The notes under the pieces were generated by a model, which ran no database searches, had not been told where the DNA came from, and saw only the letters and a program-made list of their open reading frames with translations. Positions 33,701 to 46,454 of a stretch of DNA of 64,000 bases are shown in pieces. The DNA is from Multifurca ochricompacta (taxonomy: Eukaryota > Basidiomycota > Agaricomycetes > Russulales > Russulaceae), in assembly GCA_022496185.1 (NCBI GenBank), contig WTXG01000152.1, positions 1 through 64,000 of the forward strand, written 5' to 3'. A program made the position numbers and the translations under genes. Numbering within the stretch: the first letter of the stretch is position 1; each line of letters opens with the position of its first letter.

Positions 33701-35788
33701 ATGACTCTGGGTCCGATGATTTAGCCCATCCCTACGACTACGTACTATATCATAACTTACTTCAATGTACCTTAGCTTACGAGGGACGGACCGGGGCTAG
33801 CGAATATGCAAAGCAAAAATGAGCAGAGCAGCACTCACACCGTTTTCATCATCATTTAGTTTTGGGGTTCTCGCTCTAATTACCGACCACATGGCGTAAG
33901 ATCACTTTTTTTCTGAATATAGTGTTATGTCTTTTTAATGCACCACGTTGTTTTGAAGTCGGGTGAATTCGCCAGCTAATTCAATGGGGTGTGAACGGGA
34001 GTATTTCTGGGGTGGCACTAGATTATGGCACGACAACGACGTCATTTGATGATTCCAACTTTCAAGCTGGGGTAACTCTGCTGCGAGTACCTTTTGTCTC
34101 CACCCTTTCACTTACTGGAATGATGTATCCGCCTTCGCTGACAACTGGTACTAAGATACCTGGTTGCGTGACTTTCTGCCAAACTTTTGCGTGAGCCAGA
34201 CAATACCATGACAACGGCTGCCAAGAAGCCTATTACTATGCATCATCTCCCTGGGACAGGGGTAAGGATCAATGCACGTGGGGTCCCTAAAAGCAACAGA
34301 GGGTTAGAGAGTAAAGTAATAAGTGGAAATGCAAGGCGGTGAGACGCAGAGTAGAGAAGCGCGCAGCCACAAAACAAAACGCAGAAATGAGTTGACAATG
34401 ACAATCGACTCTGCCAGGACCAAGTACCAAAGCAGGAGTTGATAGGAATTATTTTGGGTTGAGCGGAGAGCGCGGCAGAAGCACAGAGAGCAACAACGGT
34501 GGTGAAAACAGGAAGGAGTAGATGGGGGTCAAACGTTCCTTAATCCCCAAATGACTGAAGAGCAGGTACAAGGAACTGTTCATAGCCGCGCAGTGCAGGC
34601 AGATGGGGACACCAAGCCGTCAGTGAGCTCAAGTCCCGGGTGTTACCCTACCCCACCCCACCGCCCCGAGCGGGGTTCTGCACCTGGGAGGTTTTAAATG
34701 AGCGGCATTGTGACACTATGAAGGCCCACCCTTATACATTTATTGATGCGACCACTGAGAGAATTTTGTTCGCGCACCTGGCGGCACAAAAAGAAAATGC
34801 CGACCGAGAGAGCATCAACGTGATGCCAGACATTCAAGAGAGGGAGTCAAGTGCATAGAAACCGCGCAAGTCCACGAGGGGATGTTTCTGGGATTGTCAG
34901 AAAAAGGGATGCAGAGGGAGCAACAAATCGGAGGCAAGCAAGCTACGAATGAGAAACCGCGCTAAAGCCACAAAAGACCAAGGACACTGTTTTTTTTTTT
35001 TTGTGTGTAGTGCTTGTCCCTTTCATCGTTCTAGTCGGTTGTGTACGCGTTCGTTGCTATCGTGGTTCGGAGTATGTACTAGCCTAGGTCAGGGGCGGAA
35101 TGTATCATTGAAATTCCACTCAACACGTATAAGTTGAACACAGGAGTCAACCACATGTACATGAACATACGTATATATTGTCGTAACCACTTCCCATGGC
35201 TTGCTGGACCAGCGGCCCCGATTTAGATCAAAGCTGTGTCAAGATGATTCCCGTCAATTGTATGTCCACGCTCAGGTTTGTCTACTTGCCCTTGGTTTAA
35301 AGTAAGTGGTAATGGGAGGGTGAATTCCCGCGTCATGCCCATCTATCTCGCCAAGTTGGTTGATTGATGGCAGCTGCATCTGGTAACCCCACACTACCCG
35401 AGTTTACATTTTTTGATGGCTTGGTTGCGCACTGTTGAATTCTTCCTAATGTTGTCCACCACAGTTACCGGCATTGAGCATCGAAAGTCTCAATGATCTC
35501 ACTTGAGGCTACTCTGCAGCCAACCCATCTACATAAACCCGACCGTCGTCAAAGCTAGATTCCCCAGCTCTTGCTCACTCTTGCTCATCTTCGTATTCTT
35601 TCTTCGCTCCGGCACTGGTTGGTGAGTATGCCCTCCCCCTATCCTCCTCTGGTACCACTTCCTCATCCACGAACCTTGCTAACATATGACTAGCCCGAAC
35701 CTTTTTGCACGACCTTCCAAGCCAATTATTGTCATCCTTCCACGTTCACTTGTTCTCAATACCTAGCCTCCGTTAATCGACGATTACA
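33701..35788. other. Intergenic region without supported gene
   Basis: About 2.1 kb between the hydratase and the repeat-protein gene. Short open frames exist but show no domain, codon pattern or splice structure that I can support. A T-run lies at 34989-35002. The last 300 bp, pyrimidine-rich with TCTTC blocks near 35570-35610, probably include the promoter and 5' UTR of the next gene, possibly with a 5' UTR intron. Confidence 0.5.
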
Positions 35789-37342
35789 ATGACACGTTCT
35801 AAATCTGCCCTCCTTGTTCTTGCTGCCTCCGTCGCTGCCCCCGCTCTCTCTGCCCCCCTCGCGTAAGCTGTTCTTCTATTGCTCTCGATATTCCCTGTTA
35901 AACTTCTTCCCGTGACCAGAGCATTCCGTGCCTCCGGTAATGTTGCCCGTCATCATGGCATCAGCCCCGGCCTGGTCGACCCTCTGCCTCCCTTCCGTGG
36001 TCCTATCCCTGGCAGAGACCTTGACGAGGTCATGACACGGGACGACGGTGTCATTGGCGGACCTGACCTCATCGACATTATCAACGGCAACCTTGACTTC
36101 CCCAGTTCGCTTCACAAGGCACGCGACGATGGGATTGGAGGCGGACCTGACCTCATCGACATAAACAATGATAACCTCGACTTCCCCAGTTTGCTTCATA
36201 AGGCACGCGACGACGGGATTGGAGGCGGACCTGACCTCATCGACATTAACAATGATAACCTCGACTTCCTCAGTTTGCTTCATAAGGCACGCGACGATGG
36301 GATTGGAGGCGGACCTGACCTCATCGATATTAACAATGGTAACCTCGACTTCCTCAGTTTGCTTCATAAGGCACGCGACGACGGGATTGGAGGCGGACCT
36401 GACCTCATCGACATTATCAACGGTGACCTCAGCTTCCGCGATTTGTCTCCTGAGGCCCGTTTCATAGCCCACGAGCCTACCCTCCTCGACATTATCAACG
36501 GTAATATCAACTTCATTCCCCCCGGTGTGCCTCACAAGACACGCGACGACGGAATTGGAGGGGGACCTGACCTCATCGACATTAACAATGGTAACCTCGA
36601 CTTCCCCAGTTTGCTTCACAAGGCACGCGACGACGGGATTGGAGGCGGACCTGACCTCATCGACGTTATCAACGGTAATTTCCATTTCATTCGCCCCGGT
36701 GGGCCTCACAAGACACGCGACGACGGAATTGGAGGGGGACCTGACCTCATCGACATTATCAATGGTGACCTCAGCTTCCGCGATTTGTCTCCTGAGGCCC
36801 GTTTCATAGCCAACGAGCCTACCCTCCTCGACATTATCAACGGTAACATCAATTTCATTCGCCCCGGTGGGCCTCACAAGACACGCGACGATGGAATTGG
36901 AGGGGGACCTGACCTCATCGACATTAATAATGGTAACTTTGACTTCCCCATTTTGCCTCGCGACGACGGGGTTATCGGTGGACCTGACCTCATCGACATT
37001 TTGAATAATGTGCTCAACTCTCGGGACTTCACGTCTGGTGAGCAGATACAGGCGCGAAACATCCTCCCTCTAATCCTCGACACTGATGAGGGAATAGACA
37101 AGGGTGTCGTGGCGCGTGACGATGTAGATGACATCCTCACTGCAGCCCTCCTTAATTCGCGTGACCTCACATCCGATGAGCAGCTTCAGGCTCGTAACTT
37201 CCTGTCCACACTCTTCAACACCTTTGGACCTGTTTTCGCCCAAGGCATTCCCCGGGAGGTGGAGCGGGACGAGGACGTCTCACCGGAACAATTGCTCGCC
37301 CTCGCTGCGCTCGCCAGTCGCGATGTTGACGAACTCGACTAA
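35789..37342 (+). CDS. Secreted protein with twelve ~28-residue tandem repeats
   Basis: Two exons (35789-35862 and 35920-37342) give 498 residues. Exon 1 encodes a signal peptide (ALLVLAASVAAPALSAP). After a short lead, the protein consists mainly of repeats of the form RDDGIGGGPDLIDINNGNLD followed by FPSLLHKA. Two repeats (6 and 10) are a variant, RFIAHEPTLLDIINGNINF. Repeats are separated by HKAR or HKTR or, before variant copies, by SPEAR. The C-terminal 140 residues are acidic and helical with two related LNSRD(L/F)TS(D/G)EQ blocks. I recognise no family. The secretion signal, low cysteine content and repeat design suggest a wall-associated protein or a processed peptide precursor; both are inferences. 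Confidence 0.85.
36030..37010 (+). repeat. Tandem repeat array, ~84-90 nt units, inside the secreted protein gene
   Basis: About twelve units of 84-90 nt keep the coding frame. Units 5-6-7 and 9-10-11 have the same order (standard ending FRDLSPE, variant RFIA.EPTLLDI, standard), so a block of several units was duplicated on top of single-unit duplication. Unit-to-unit changes are mostly silent or conservative. Confidence 0.9.
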
Positions 37343-38995
37343 CGGCTTGAGGGAATGAGGTACATGAATGGATACAATGCTTATGTTTTCCTACTGCTTA
37401 GACACCTGGCTTGTTAGTGTACATACTTCACGCGGTCTACTAATGCGAATGTGTTCGGAGCTAGTTTACGTGGGCATTGTTGTGATGATGTGAGAAGCGA
37501 CTGCTTCATTCACAGGGGAAGAAAGAAGTTCCTCTCCCGCTTGCAACGAATAGTCAACTGGCCTGGTGGACATCGAGATTTACATTTGGATGCAAGAACG
37601 TACTTCAGGAGGTGTTGGCACAGCGTGTGCCCCCAGGTGGTAGGACGGCGGGTCACTGCACATGCCCTAACAAGTCGACAAATGATATAGACATAAAGTG
37701 ACGGGATTCACACCTTACGTACCTGCAACCCGTAATCATCTCATCACCCTTATCCACGCGAAAAGAAATCTCATCAGTTGTGATGCTGGCATTCATCTGA
37801 TCGCGGCCTCGGATTTGAGAACGGCCTTGAGACCGTTAAGATGGCTATACATTTAGTTTATTAATTATTTAATTATTTTCTTTCTCTTTGTTCGCGTACT
37901 TGTCATCGCTAAGTGACATCATACCTCTGAACTATATAAATACACTAGAGACATAGCTCAAAAGACTCTAGTCTTGAGCTCTTGTATCTACAAGAATCTT
38001 TGACAATTGAACTATACGCAGAACGGTCAGCCGCCGTTACACACAGCTTCAATTCACTTTCGACGCATACTAAGCATATCAACATAATTTTGCTCAGCAA
38101 TACAAAAAAAAAAAAAAAAAGGAACTGTCATGGATTGGGGAATGCTAAGAGGCACTAAGATACTAGTACCAGTCCAACCGGAGAGGACTAGAACTAAGGA
38201 CAGACGGGCTAACAACTCAACATGTGGCGTGCCGCTTTGTTATTCTGTTCTTTCATTTTTTTTCGCGGCGACGCGGCGACCCACTTGGCGCAACCGCTTG
38301 ACTCTTAGCCGAGCTTTATTGGACTACTGACACTACACACTGGGTAGCACCCGACACTGGCACTTTACCGAATGAACAAGGAAGGACCTGCTCGATTCTG
38401 TACTTGTAAAATTTCGTTGGTCAAGTCGGGGTCTGATCCTGTGGAATGCTGATCGGCTGTACGCACGATCACTTCACCGTGTCCCGTGTTGTAATTGTGC
38501 GGCGAGACAGACTTTCACATTGTTTCCGGCTAGCCTAGCCATGTGGAGGGGAGAAAACCCTTCACCCGTGGCTCTCTATATTATCTATCACATTCTTAAA
38601 TCCCTGACTTTCATCGTCGATTCTCAGAGACAAACACGTAACTCAACTCACTCGTGACGCTCTTAATCTCAACTCTTTTAAAGTATAATGGGTATTTCCA
38701 CCCCCCCCATAACAAAAAAAATCAATCATGACCTTTCCTAGCCCTCTTTCTCCTTCGTATCAACAACCGTCCCCTTGGATTTTTGTTTACCGGCCGGCCT
38801 CCGAACCTACGACTATAATTACCGATCAACCGCTCATCACACGAGCATCCATTTCACAAGCTTCCCGCAACTCACGCTCTTTAAATTTCTCGAGGCGCTT
38901 TGTGGCCTCTTTCTCTTCTTTGTAAATATGCCGTTTTTCCCTCATCCTTCTGCCTACGAATTCACCGTAAAACAAAGTCGTGTCAGGAATAACTC
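37343..38995. other. Intergenic region with possible LTR remnant and A-run
   Basis: No supported gene. 37782-38035 looks like a possible LTR (TGTGATGCTGG start, CTATATAAATAC box near 37932, GTTACA end), but no target duplication was found. An 18-nt A-run lies at 38103-38120. A 65-codon open frame at 38728-38925 has no domain. The right duplication arm begins near 38996. Confidence 0.4.
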
Positions 38996-39293
38996 ATTCG
39001 GGCTGAGGGACAGGCCACAGACTATTTCCCTCAAATCCTTGTCGTCTTTATTCTGATAACTCAGAGATCATAGAGCAGTATGGCGTACAGCGCTCGCAGG
39101 CTGAGCGCCGTCAGTTAGAACATAACTTGCTTCAGCTGGTAACTGCTATCAGTAGTATAATATACACTATTTTCTGTAACCCCAAAGTCGAAGTCGATAA
39201 AGAGTAATGACAGGACGTGCAGATGAGCCTGGTGGAGATGGAAGACACCAGCCCGAGTCACCAGGTGAACCGAACAAGTACGACCATTGCCAA

Positions 39294-40166
39294 TCAATGA
39301 AATTTGGCGAACCCAACTCGGTTGTGACCAACATCGAACGCCGTATACACATTCTGTAGAAAAACGTCCCCGATGATCCAGAATCCTGCCAAAAATACTT
39401 CAGTTTCTTTTCCACCCTGCCAGATCAACGATCTTTGCTCACCAGGGCCATGGCCACTTGAGAGACTAGCATCTGCTGCAAGGCCACCTACACACTCACT
39501 CGAACCCTGAGATACCTGTCCATTGTTGAACGTGTTAGGTTCGATTGTGAATCTAGTACCACCGAACGTGATCGAAACTGGGGTGTTGAACGAACATGGA
39601 ACTGTGAAAAGTGTCCAAATTTCCACATCTACCTTCTGAAGGCGGTGACCGACGACGTACTGGTGTACAATCCATTGTTCCACGGCTTCGCACCAGGGAT
39701 CTTGGCGTAGATAGAATGCACACTGGCCGTGTCACCGATGATCAACGTAGTCCCAGTGTCGATGATCGCACTTGTGCTACCAACGATCTGCTTCCCCCCA
39801 ACAGTAAATGCATCGAACTCGGTCAACCAGTACCCCTGAAGGGCGCGTCATTAATTAGCATCTAATATATAGTTATTATAATAACCCATCTATACTTCTT
39901 GGGTGACGTCAACGTAAGTGAAGGAGCCCTTGTAGTGCTTGGGATTTGTTCCACCAATGTATAGTTCTGAACCACTTTGACCGAGGTAGAATCCGAAAAC
40001 AGCATCTTTCACCTGTCCCTGTGCAACAAGGGTTTGGAAGACAGGATTGGCATGGTAATCCGATATCGATTTGAAGCCCATTCCAAGAAGACCGTCCGAG
40101 GGAGACTGCGCGGTTTGGAACCCTGTAGAGTAGTGATTGGCCGCGCCGACTGTCTGCTTCTTAGCC

Positions 40167-40202
<36 letters not shown>

Positions 40203-40944
40203 TGTTTTTGTCAGTTGTCAGATACGAGCAAACAACATATGATCTAACCGTGAAATGGCCAATCGAGACGGTATCCGTGTATTGCTCCCCCGTCACACTC
40301 GATCCGTCACCATACTTCAGGGTGAAATTCTTCTTCAGGTCATACGCCGTCGAGCTTGCTTTCGTATTGTATAGCCGATGTCCCTTGCAAGTCGAGCCAC
40401 AGGTGGAACTAGGGAGGAATAAGTCGCTGCTGCCCGTATCAAAGTCCACTGTACATTATCAGAATGATCAGCGTCGAGATCATCACCTCACGGAAACAAA
40501 CAAGTGACCAGGAGCCCCTACCAGTATACGTCTTTGGAGGAGTACCGACGGAGATTGGACCATACCATAATTCGGCTTGGTAATCAATGAGCGGGTCACC
40601 GGCGCCGCGTTTCTCAAAGGGCGACAACTTGGAAGCAAAGGGATGGGGTGCGCCTGTGTTTCTCTCGAATGCATTAAACCCGTTCTGGATTTTCCTGTAT
40701 GTATATAATAAAAAAGAATTTTGAGCTGGAGGGGCTCTGCTCGCGCGGATGGTACTCACGAAATGGTGCGACGGACGCCATTCTTCAGTCTTGTTACATT
40801 GACAACAGCATGAGAATTGGGCAGTCCTGAACGTTTTTTGATGGGGATAGAGATGGCAGAAGGGGAGGCGGCCTGGAATGGAGAGGCGGCGACTAGGAAG
40901 GGGAGGGAAAAGATAACGAATGTGATGGAGAGAGAGAGGTACAT
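39294..40944 (-). CDS. Secreted pepsin-like aspartic protease (A1 family), copy 2
   Basis: Seven exons on the minus strand (40760-40944, 40522-40694, 40249-40448, 39896-40165, 39661-39835, 39443-39601, 39294-39385) give 417 residues. Active-site motifs [10 protein letters not shown] (Asp123) and [12 protein letters not shown] (Asp302), the signal peptide and the propeptide KR site are kept. Splice sites are canonical. Differences from copy 1 (29755-31391) are mostly conservative, with two extra residues in the signal peptide. Both copies appear able to make enzyme, unlike the neighbouring CRN genes, of which only one copy is intact. Confidence 0.93.
40168..40200 (-). repeat. CAA/TTG microsatellite in protease copy 2 intron 3
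   Basis: CAA run on the plus strand, TTG in the gene's sense, at the same intron position as in copy 1 but slightly longer. Confidence 0.9.
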
Positions 40945-41235
40945 TTTTTTTTGGCAGCAAGATGCAGAAAGTGTTGAAGTTTAAGGGAACTTGGGGAGAG
41001 TGTATAAATGGATTCTTTTTTTTATGTTGCAGGACAGGCGGGAGTAGCGTCTGGCACCGCATTGCAGCATGGACACAAAAGCAACCATATGCAAGCCTGA
41101 GCTGAGAGCGGGTGTTGAGACAAGTATGATGATCAAACTCATGAGATCAGGCCTGATCGTTGGACGACGATGCGAAACCTCCGGGCCGTGGCCGTGCCGT
41201 CACCACTTCTGGCTGAACCTAATGTTGAACAACAT

Positions 41236-41742
41236 CTGTCCTCATGGACGCCACTGGCGAATCGACAAAACCACTGGGTCCGTGGCACCGGGGGCGTCAA
41301 GTCCAAAGTGGACTTGTTTGCCCTCAGCCGAACGACCCAATGGCTCATCTCCTTCTTCTCGGGCCGCTCACTGCCCCTACGCCTTATCATCACGGCTCCG
41401 TCGAGCTTGTCATTGGCTGGCCTTCGTACCCGCGATCCGCGACGCTTTACCGGTGATTTCATTTCCTTCCACAATGCACTGGCTAAGCTGCTTGCAGACC
41501 ACCCCGCCCTGGACATCACTTTCATGTGGTGTCTGCCATCCCCTTGATACCGCACCTCCTCCCTGGCCCCCAAAGCCATGGACAAAGCGTGACGCCTCCA
41601 CTGCCCCGGCGATCTTGATGAATGCCCATCCCCTCTCCAGTGGTGAGCCCTTTCATGACTCTGCACATATGACAATTGGTGCTCGGAGTGGCTCTGCTCC
41701 CACTCCCTCGATGCCAAGTCCCAGGCTGGTCACAAGGCCTAC
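41236..41742 (+). pseudogene. LINE-B RNase H fragment
   Basis: The reading in the first frame matches the RNase H part of LINE-C: VDLFALSRTTQWLISFFSGR, then LRTRDPRRFTGDFISFHNAL and a DITFMWCLPSP block. It was truncated at its 5' end on insertion and interrupted at the CCTAC target of Gypsy-2. No intact product is possible. Confidence 0.75.
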
Positions 41743-42480
41743 TGTCCTGGATGCGCATTTTTGCCATCCCGGACTGATTGAAAACCATCCTGAGGGCATC
41801 ACGCGATTGCGTGTCTTGCAGAGTTGATCTTCTTTAACTTAGATAAGATAAGGAGGAGTTCAGACCGATCTGACCTGGTCCACGCGATGTGAAGTAGTCA
41901 CTGCCCTATGCAGCAATGGACACTGATAGATACATGTGGCCTTTGTTTGAGTAATACAATTTGATGATTTGATTATAGAGTGATCTAAAGTAGTCTAGTA
42001 TGTATTTTAGATAATGCCAGACCGGCGGAAAGGATCGCGCATTGGTAAATAAGATGTGTCAGGGCACTCAGGAGAGCAGGCCACTGATAACTAATTAGAT
42101 TTACATCGCACGTTCGATCGGCTTTGGTATTTCATAGAGTAGTACTAGGACATATTTAAAGACACCCTGTAGCACGCTGCAGACCCCATCTTGTCCTCTT
42201 GGGGCTGTAGGTGCGCTTTATCACTTTATCTTTGTATTTACTTAGGCCCAGCTAATCTTGTCCTCTTGGGGCTGTAGGCTCTTAGCAAAGTTCAATATAG
42301 GTCTATTCTTGCTGCATAAGCAAGGCAGAGTCCTCTGACTGCTTCAAGCCTTACGCGTGCATTAATCTCCGCATTCTGGGCAGCTTTCCGACTAGGATAT
42401 TTTCACCTCTAAGTTTTACTACGATCTTTACATCTAATCTAATCAAACATAGCAAGCACGGGATAGAAGCACCCGTTACA
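41743..42480 (+). repeat. Gypsy-2 5' LTR
   Basis: 738 bp from TGTCCTGGATGCG to CACCCGTTACA. It contains two direct copies of CTTGTCCTCTTGGGGCTGTAGG (near 42191 and 42255). Compared with the 3' LTR most differences are CpG transitions, with a few others around 41931-41960. Confidence 0.93.
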
Positions 42481-43269
42481 TTAGGACAAGATCCTCAATT
42501 TCACGTTCTCCCTCACAACAGGGCCGATGCACTCACTAACAGCCAGACAGTCTTAGAGTAGTGACCCCCTGGGGTGGTGCTGGTGAGGTGCTTACTGTGT
42601 CAAGCCAATAATTCATAGCCTGCGTGGTGATCTCTGAAGCCCGAGTAGCGGTGACAGAGGTTGCTTGGTCATTAAGGGGTGTTATCGCGGGATCGCGTGC
42701 ATCCTGATCACTGGTGCAGGATCTTCTACCAAGGAGTGTAAAACCCGGTCAGACAAAGGGGGCCCTGCGAGAGCGGTGACAGGCACAGAGAGGAGGCCAA
42801 ACTGAACCATTTTAGGAAGCTCTTGGGCTCGTGTCCCCTGAGTGAAGAGGCAGGCAACAGGTCGAGAAGACTGAGCCAGACAGCCTTGGGCAACGCTACT
42901 TTTCTCATTTCATTTTCTTGGTACGATCATCATCGCCGCTGCATCGGGTCCGGATCTTTGAATCCGAGATCTATTGGCCAGCTTGATCGATCTACCCTTT
43001 CCTCCTGTGCTTAGCGTTGCGTGGCACTTGTATCTTTGCTGTTAGTCCCCCAGATTTTTTGGACTGGCTTCTAGGAGAGAAGTCCACCCCCACACACATT
43101 ACCGACCATATTCGGTTTCACGCTCACGCGCGCGATCGCGCATTGCTTCAGCTTCTTGAGCATCCTCATGCTCTCCCTCTCCCATTTCAATTCACTCTCC
43201 TGAGACCCAACATAGAGGTAGACAGACAACTAGACAGTTAGATCGACGACCCAGGACAGCTACAGTCAG

Positions 43270-44563
43270 TGGACTTGTACTTGCACCTGCAAATGAGCCA
43301 CTTCCTAGTCAGACTACTCCTGAATCGACTACTCCTGTCCCAGAGAGTTCTAGTGTATCCGCCCCTACTCCACAAATTCAAAGTCCAGAAATGTCCGCAC
43401 CCACCGCATCCACTTCTGCCTCTACCCTCTCCCGCGACAATGTTAACTGAGCGCTCCATGATATGGCGGTCACTGTTAGGGATTTGGCCAGAGATGTGCA
43501 AACGCTGACGCAGCACCAGGCACAAGCTTCGGCATCTCCACCTCAGCACACCCTTGCTACTGGGAAGGATTCTCCAGTAGCGCACCCTGCGTCTTGGGAT
43601 GGCAAGGGGACTTCAGCGGACGCGCGCCATTTTCTGGCAGCTTACCATAATTGGGCTTGCGCACAGAAGAACAGTCTTAATGATTACAACGTGCAAACCC
43701 AGAAGTGGATTAGGAGAGATTCCGATTGGATCTTATCTGTCCTTAATCTTCTAGCTGGAGACGCCCGGACTTGGGCTCTGCCACATTTGGAAGAATTGAA
43801 GGCCGGGAGGATCCCCTTTAACCAAAGATGGGATAACTTTGAAAAGACATTCACAGAGCGATTTATTCCTTACGATATAGGGGAGGCTGTGCAAGAAGCG
43901 TTGAAGAAACTCAAACAGGGCAAGAATTCAGTCGCTGAGTACAAGGCTCGCTTTGATGAACACTCAGCTCAAACTGGCTGGTCTGCAACCAATCTGAAGA
44001 CTCGATTCTATGACGGGTTGACAGATAAGATCAAGGACATCTTGGCCCTCATGCCGACTACTCCTGCGACGCTAGAAGAGCTCATCACCGCCGCAAATAA
44101 AATTGACGTGCGACAGAGACAATGCGATGCAGAGAAAAGAGGGGTGATTACCACACAAACCCAAACTCAGACTACGTGCGATCCCAATGCTATGGAGGTC
44201 GATGCTTTGAAGACTCAGTCAGGGGCTGGTACTAAGACGCTGCGCCAGTACATGCTGACTGATCTCAAAGGTAAATGCAAGGGTTGTGGGACCACCGCTC
44301 ACGAGTATAAGCAGGGAAATCACGAGCGCGAAATTTGCAATTATTGTGGGAAGACAGGACACCGAGCTAATGTTTGTTATGATAAGTGGTCGGGTAAACC
44401 CAAAAAAGCAAAAGTTGCTGCCAGCACAGAAGCAGCGGCAAGTTCAAGTACGAGTGTCTCAGTGCCGTCAGACACCTCAGCCATTCAAAAGGAGAAAGCT
44501 GATTTGAAGGCGCAGGTAGAATCACTATGGAAAGAAATGGAGGTGTTGAAGGCGTCTTTTTAG
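43270..44563 (+). pseudogene. Gypsy-2 gag
   Basis: A Ser/Thr/Pro-rich N-terminus (43290-43447) is separated by a TGA at 43448-43450 from the main gag reading. The capsid core follows (DARHFLAAYHNWACAQ, WALPHLEELKAGRIPFNQRW, FTERFIPYDIGEAVQEALKK, FYDGLTDKIKDILALMPTTP), then a zinc knuckle CNYCGKTGHRANVC near 44336-44377 and a coiled coil at the end. From the next ATG (43463) 366 residues remain open. It overlaps the protease frame by 37 nt, which suggests programmed frameshifting to make Gag-Pol. Confidence 0.88.
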
Positions 44564-45866
44564 AAACTGTCTCAGTTCCAGCTGCGACTGAGGCAGCATG
44601 TGTAAATAGTGTGTTTATTGATTCTGATTCCAATGTATTTACGAGCGTTCAAGAAGTTTCTGATACAACGGTCTCTGTAAATAGTGTAAATAATTGTGTA
44701 ATCGCGTCAGATTCGGTCTCACAGAAAATTAAAAATGTTTTCATTGATGAGGCTGATTACTTAGATAAGATAACTGCATGTATTTTACCTGAGACGAAGC
44801 ACAATACTCAGCATTTTCATATTTACGTTACATTGCGAGGAAGAAACCACCTATACACGACAGCAGCTATGGTAGATTCAGGGGCTACTGCACTGTTCCT
44901 GGACGAGAAATTCGCTCAGCACCGGAAGATGCTTCAAATCCCACTCAATCACCCCATAAAAATTCATAATATTGATGGGACGCATAATCGAGCAGGGGAT
45001 ATCACACATTATGTATCGCTAGCGATTATAATAGGCCAATGAGAGGAGAGCTACCATTTCCTGGTCACAGACTTAGGACCAGAGAAAATTATATTGGGGC
45101 TTCCTTGGCTGCGACGTAACAACCCAAGCATCGACTGGAGCAAGGGTGAACTGATGATCGACTCCGAGAGCGGGATCGCTGAGGAGATCGGATCTGTCGA
45201 ACGCATATCGGCTAGCCGTATGGAGCGCCGATCACTGTGTCGAACCGGAGTCCTGGAGACGCTGTCCGATCAAGTCTGGTGTCTAGCCGGCTATACATAT
45301 TCACAGCAAATAGCTGAGCGTGAGAACTTGAAAAGGGGCAGTAGATCTTTTGAGGAGATGGTACCCTCGCAGTACCGGGACTTCACGAAAGTTTTCTCTG
45401 AGGAGGAATCACAGAGACTCCCTCAGCATCAACCATGGGATCATGAAATAGATTTAGAACCAGGTGCTAAGACGCACTGGAAGACTAAGATCTACCCCAT
45501 GGCACCGAACGAGCAAGCGGAGCTAGACAAATTTATTGACGAACACTTACGAAAGGGATACATTGTACCATCTAAGTCACCGATGGCCATCCCCGTGTTC
45601 TTCCTGAAAAAGAAGGACGGGAAATTAAGACTTATACAGGATTACCGTCCTCTTAACAAAATTACAATTAAAAATCGTTATCTGCTACCACTTGCTGCGG
45701 ACATCATCAATCGGCTGAAAGATGCTAGGATCTTCACCAAATTCGATGTCAGATGGGGATATCACAACATCAGAATTAAGGAAGGGGACGAATACAAGGC
45801 AGCCTTTGCTACTAACCGCAGGTTATATGAACCGCGCGTTATGCACTTTGGCCTGACCAACAGTCC
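44527..45866 (+). pseudogene. Gypsy-2 protease and first half of RT
   Basis: The aspartic protease motif AAMVDSGATALFLDEKFA is followed by NIDGTHNRAGDITHY. A TGA at 45040-45042 separates it from the next block, FLVTDLGPEKIILGLPWLRR. The RT start follows ([47 protein letters not shown]). The reading is cut at 45866 by the solo LTR with duplication AGTCC, exactly between the LTNSP block and its continuation ATFQALMN. Confidence 0.9.
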
Positions 45867-46454
45867 TGTTACGACCCCTGCCTAGCAACCCACTTTTCTT
45901 CACGATCCCCAGTGACGACCCCACCCGTCCCCCTACTTTACATTTCCTGATCACGTCCCCTTCTTGGGACCCATCACATGCCCTGCTTCCCTCCCCGTGA
46001 TCGGCTTTGTCTTTGTTTATGTCGCTTTGCTCATGATTGACTTCTTATCCGTTATCTCTTATCTTTTATTGTATGACCAGACACTTACTTAATCCCCTAT
46101 CAGAAGCCAGGCTTTACGCCCTCTGCTTTCGTATATTCGGGCCCATATGACTCGGTGTCTCTTATCTTTAGACGCTCATCTGATTATGTATATAAGTCTG
46201 CTGTAACTACAATGTAGACCTCAGACTCGACTTATTGAATACATCGGTGTTTGTCTTTTGGACTTCCCCTTGAAACCTCTGACTCGATCATCTCAGTGCT
46301 TTCGGCACTTTCTGCTCAACATTGTCACTAGGGAACAGCCCCTTTGACTTTGACTCTACCATTCGAACTCCAAGAGGTCCTATTGACCTCTCACCTGAAT
46401 AACGTACAAAGCTGTCACACAAGTCGTGCAGAACGTCTCACACCGGACGTAACA
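45867..46454 (+). repeat. Solo LTR (family S2) nested in the Gypsy-2 RT
   Basis: 588 bp from TGTTACGACCCC to CGGACGTAACA, flanked by AGTCC (45862-45866; 46455-46459). A TATATAAG box lies near 46190-46197. It is closely similar to the solo LTR at 22610-23202. Its target-site copy splits one RT codon context without other loss. Confidence 0.93.

Noticed and set aside
36030..37010. Regular ~84-90 nt repeats resembling a CRISPR array
   Set aside because: The repeats lie in frame inside an intron-containing eukaryotic gene with a signal peptide, and adjacent repeats are not separated by unique spacers.
37782..38035. Possible solo Copia LTR with TATA box
   Set aside because: TG start and CA end can be proposed, but no 5-bp duplication matches at any tested boundary, so it is only mentioned in the intergenic entry.
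38103..38120. 18-nt A-run as the tail of a SINE or processed retrocopy
   Set aside because: No tRNA-like promoter boxes, LINE-like 3' end or flanking duplication could be found next to it.
38728..38925. Small 65-codon ORF before the right duplication arm
   Set aside because: No homology-like motif, no intron support and no second copy; an open frame of this length is expected by chance.
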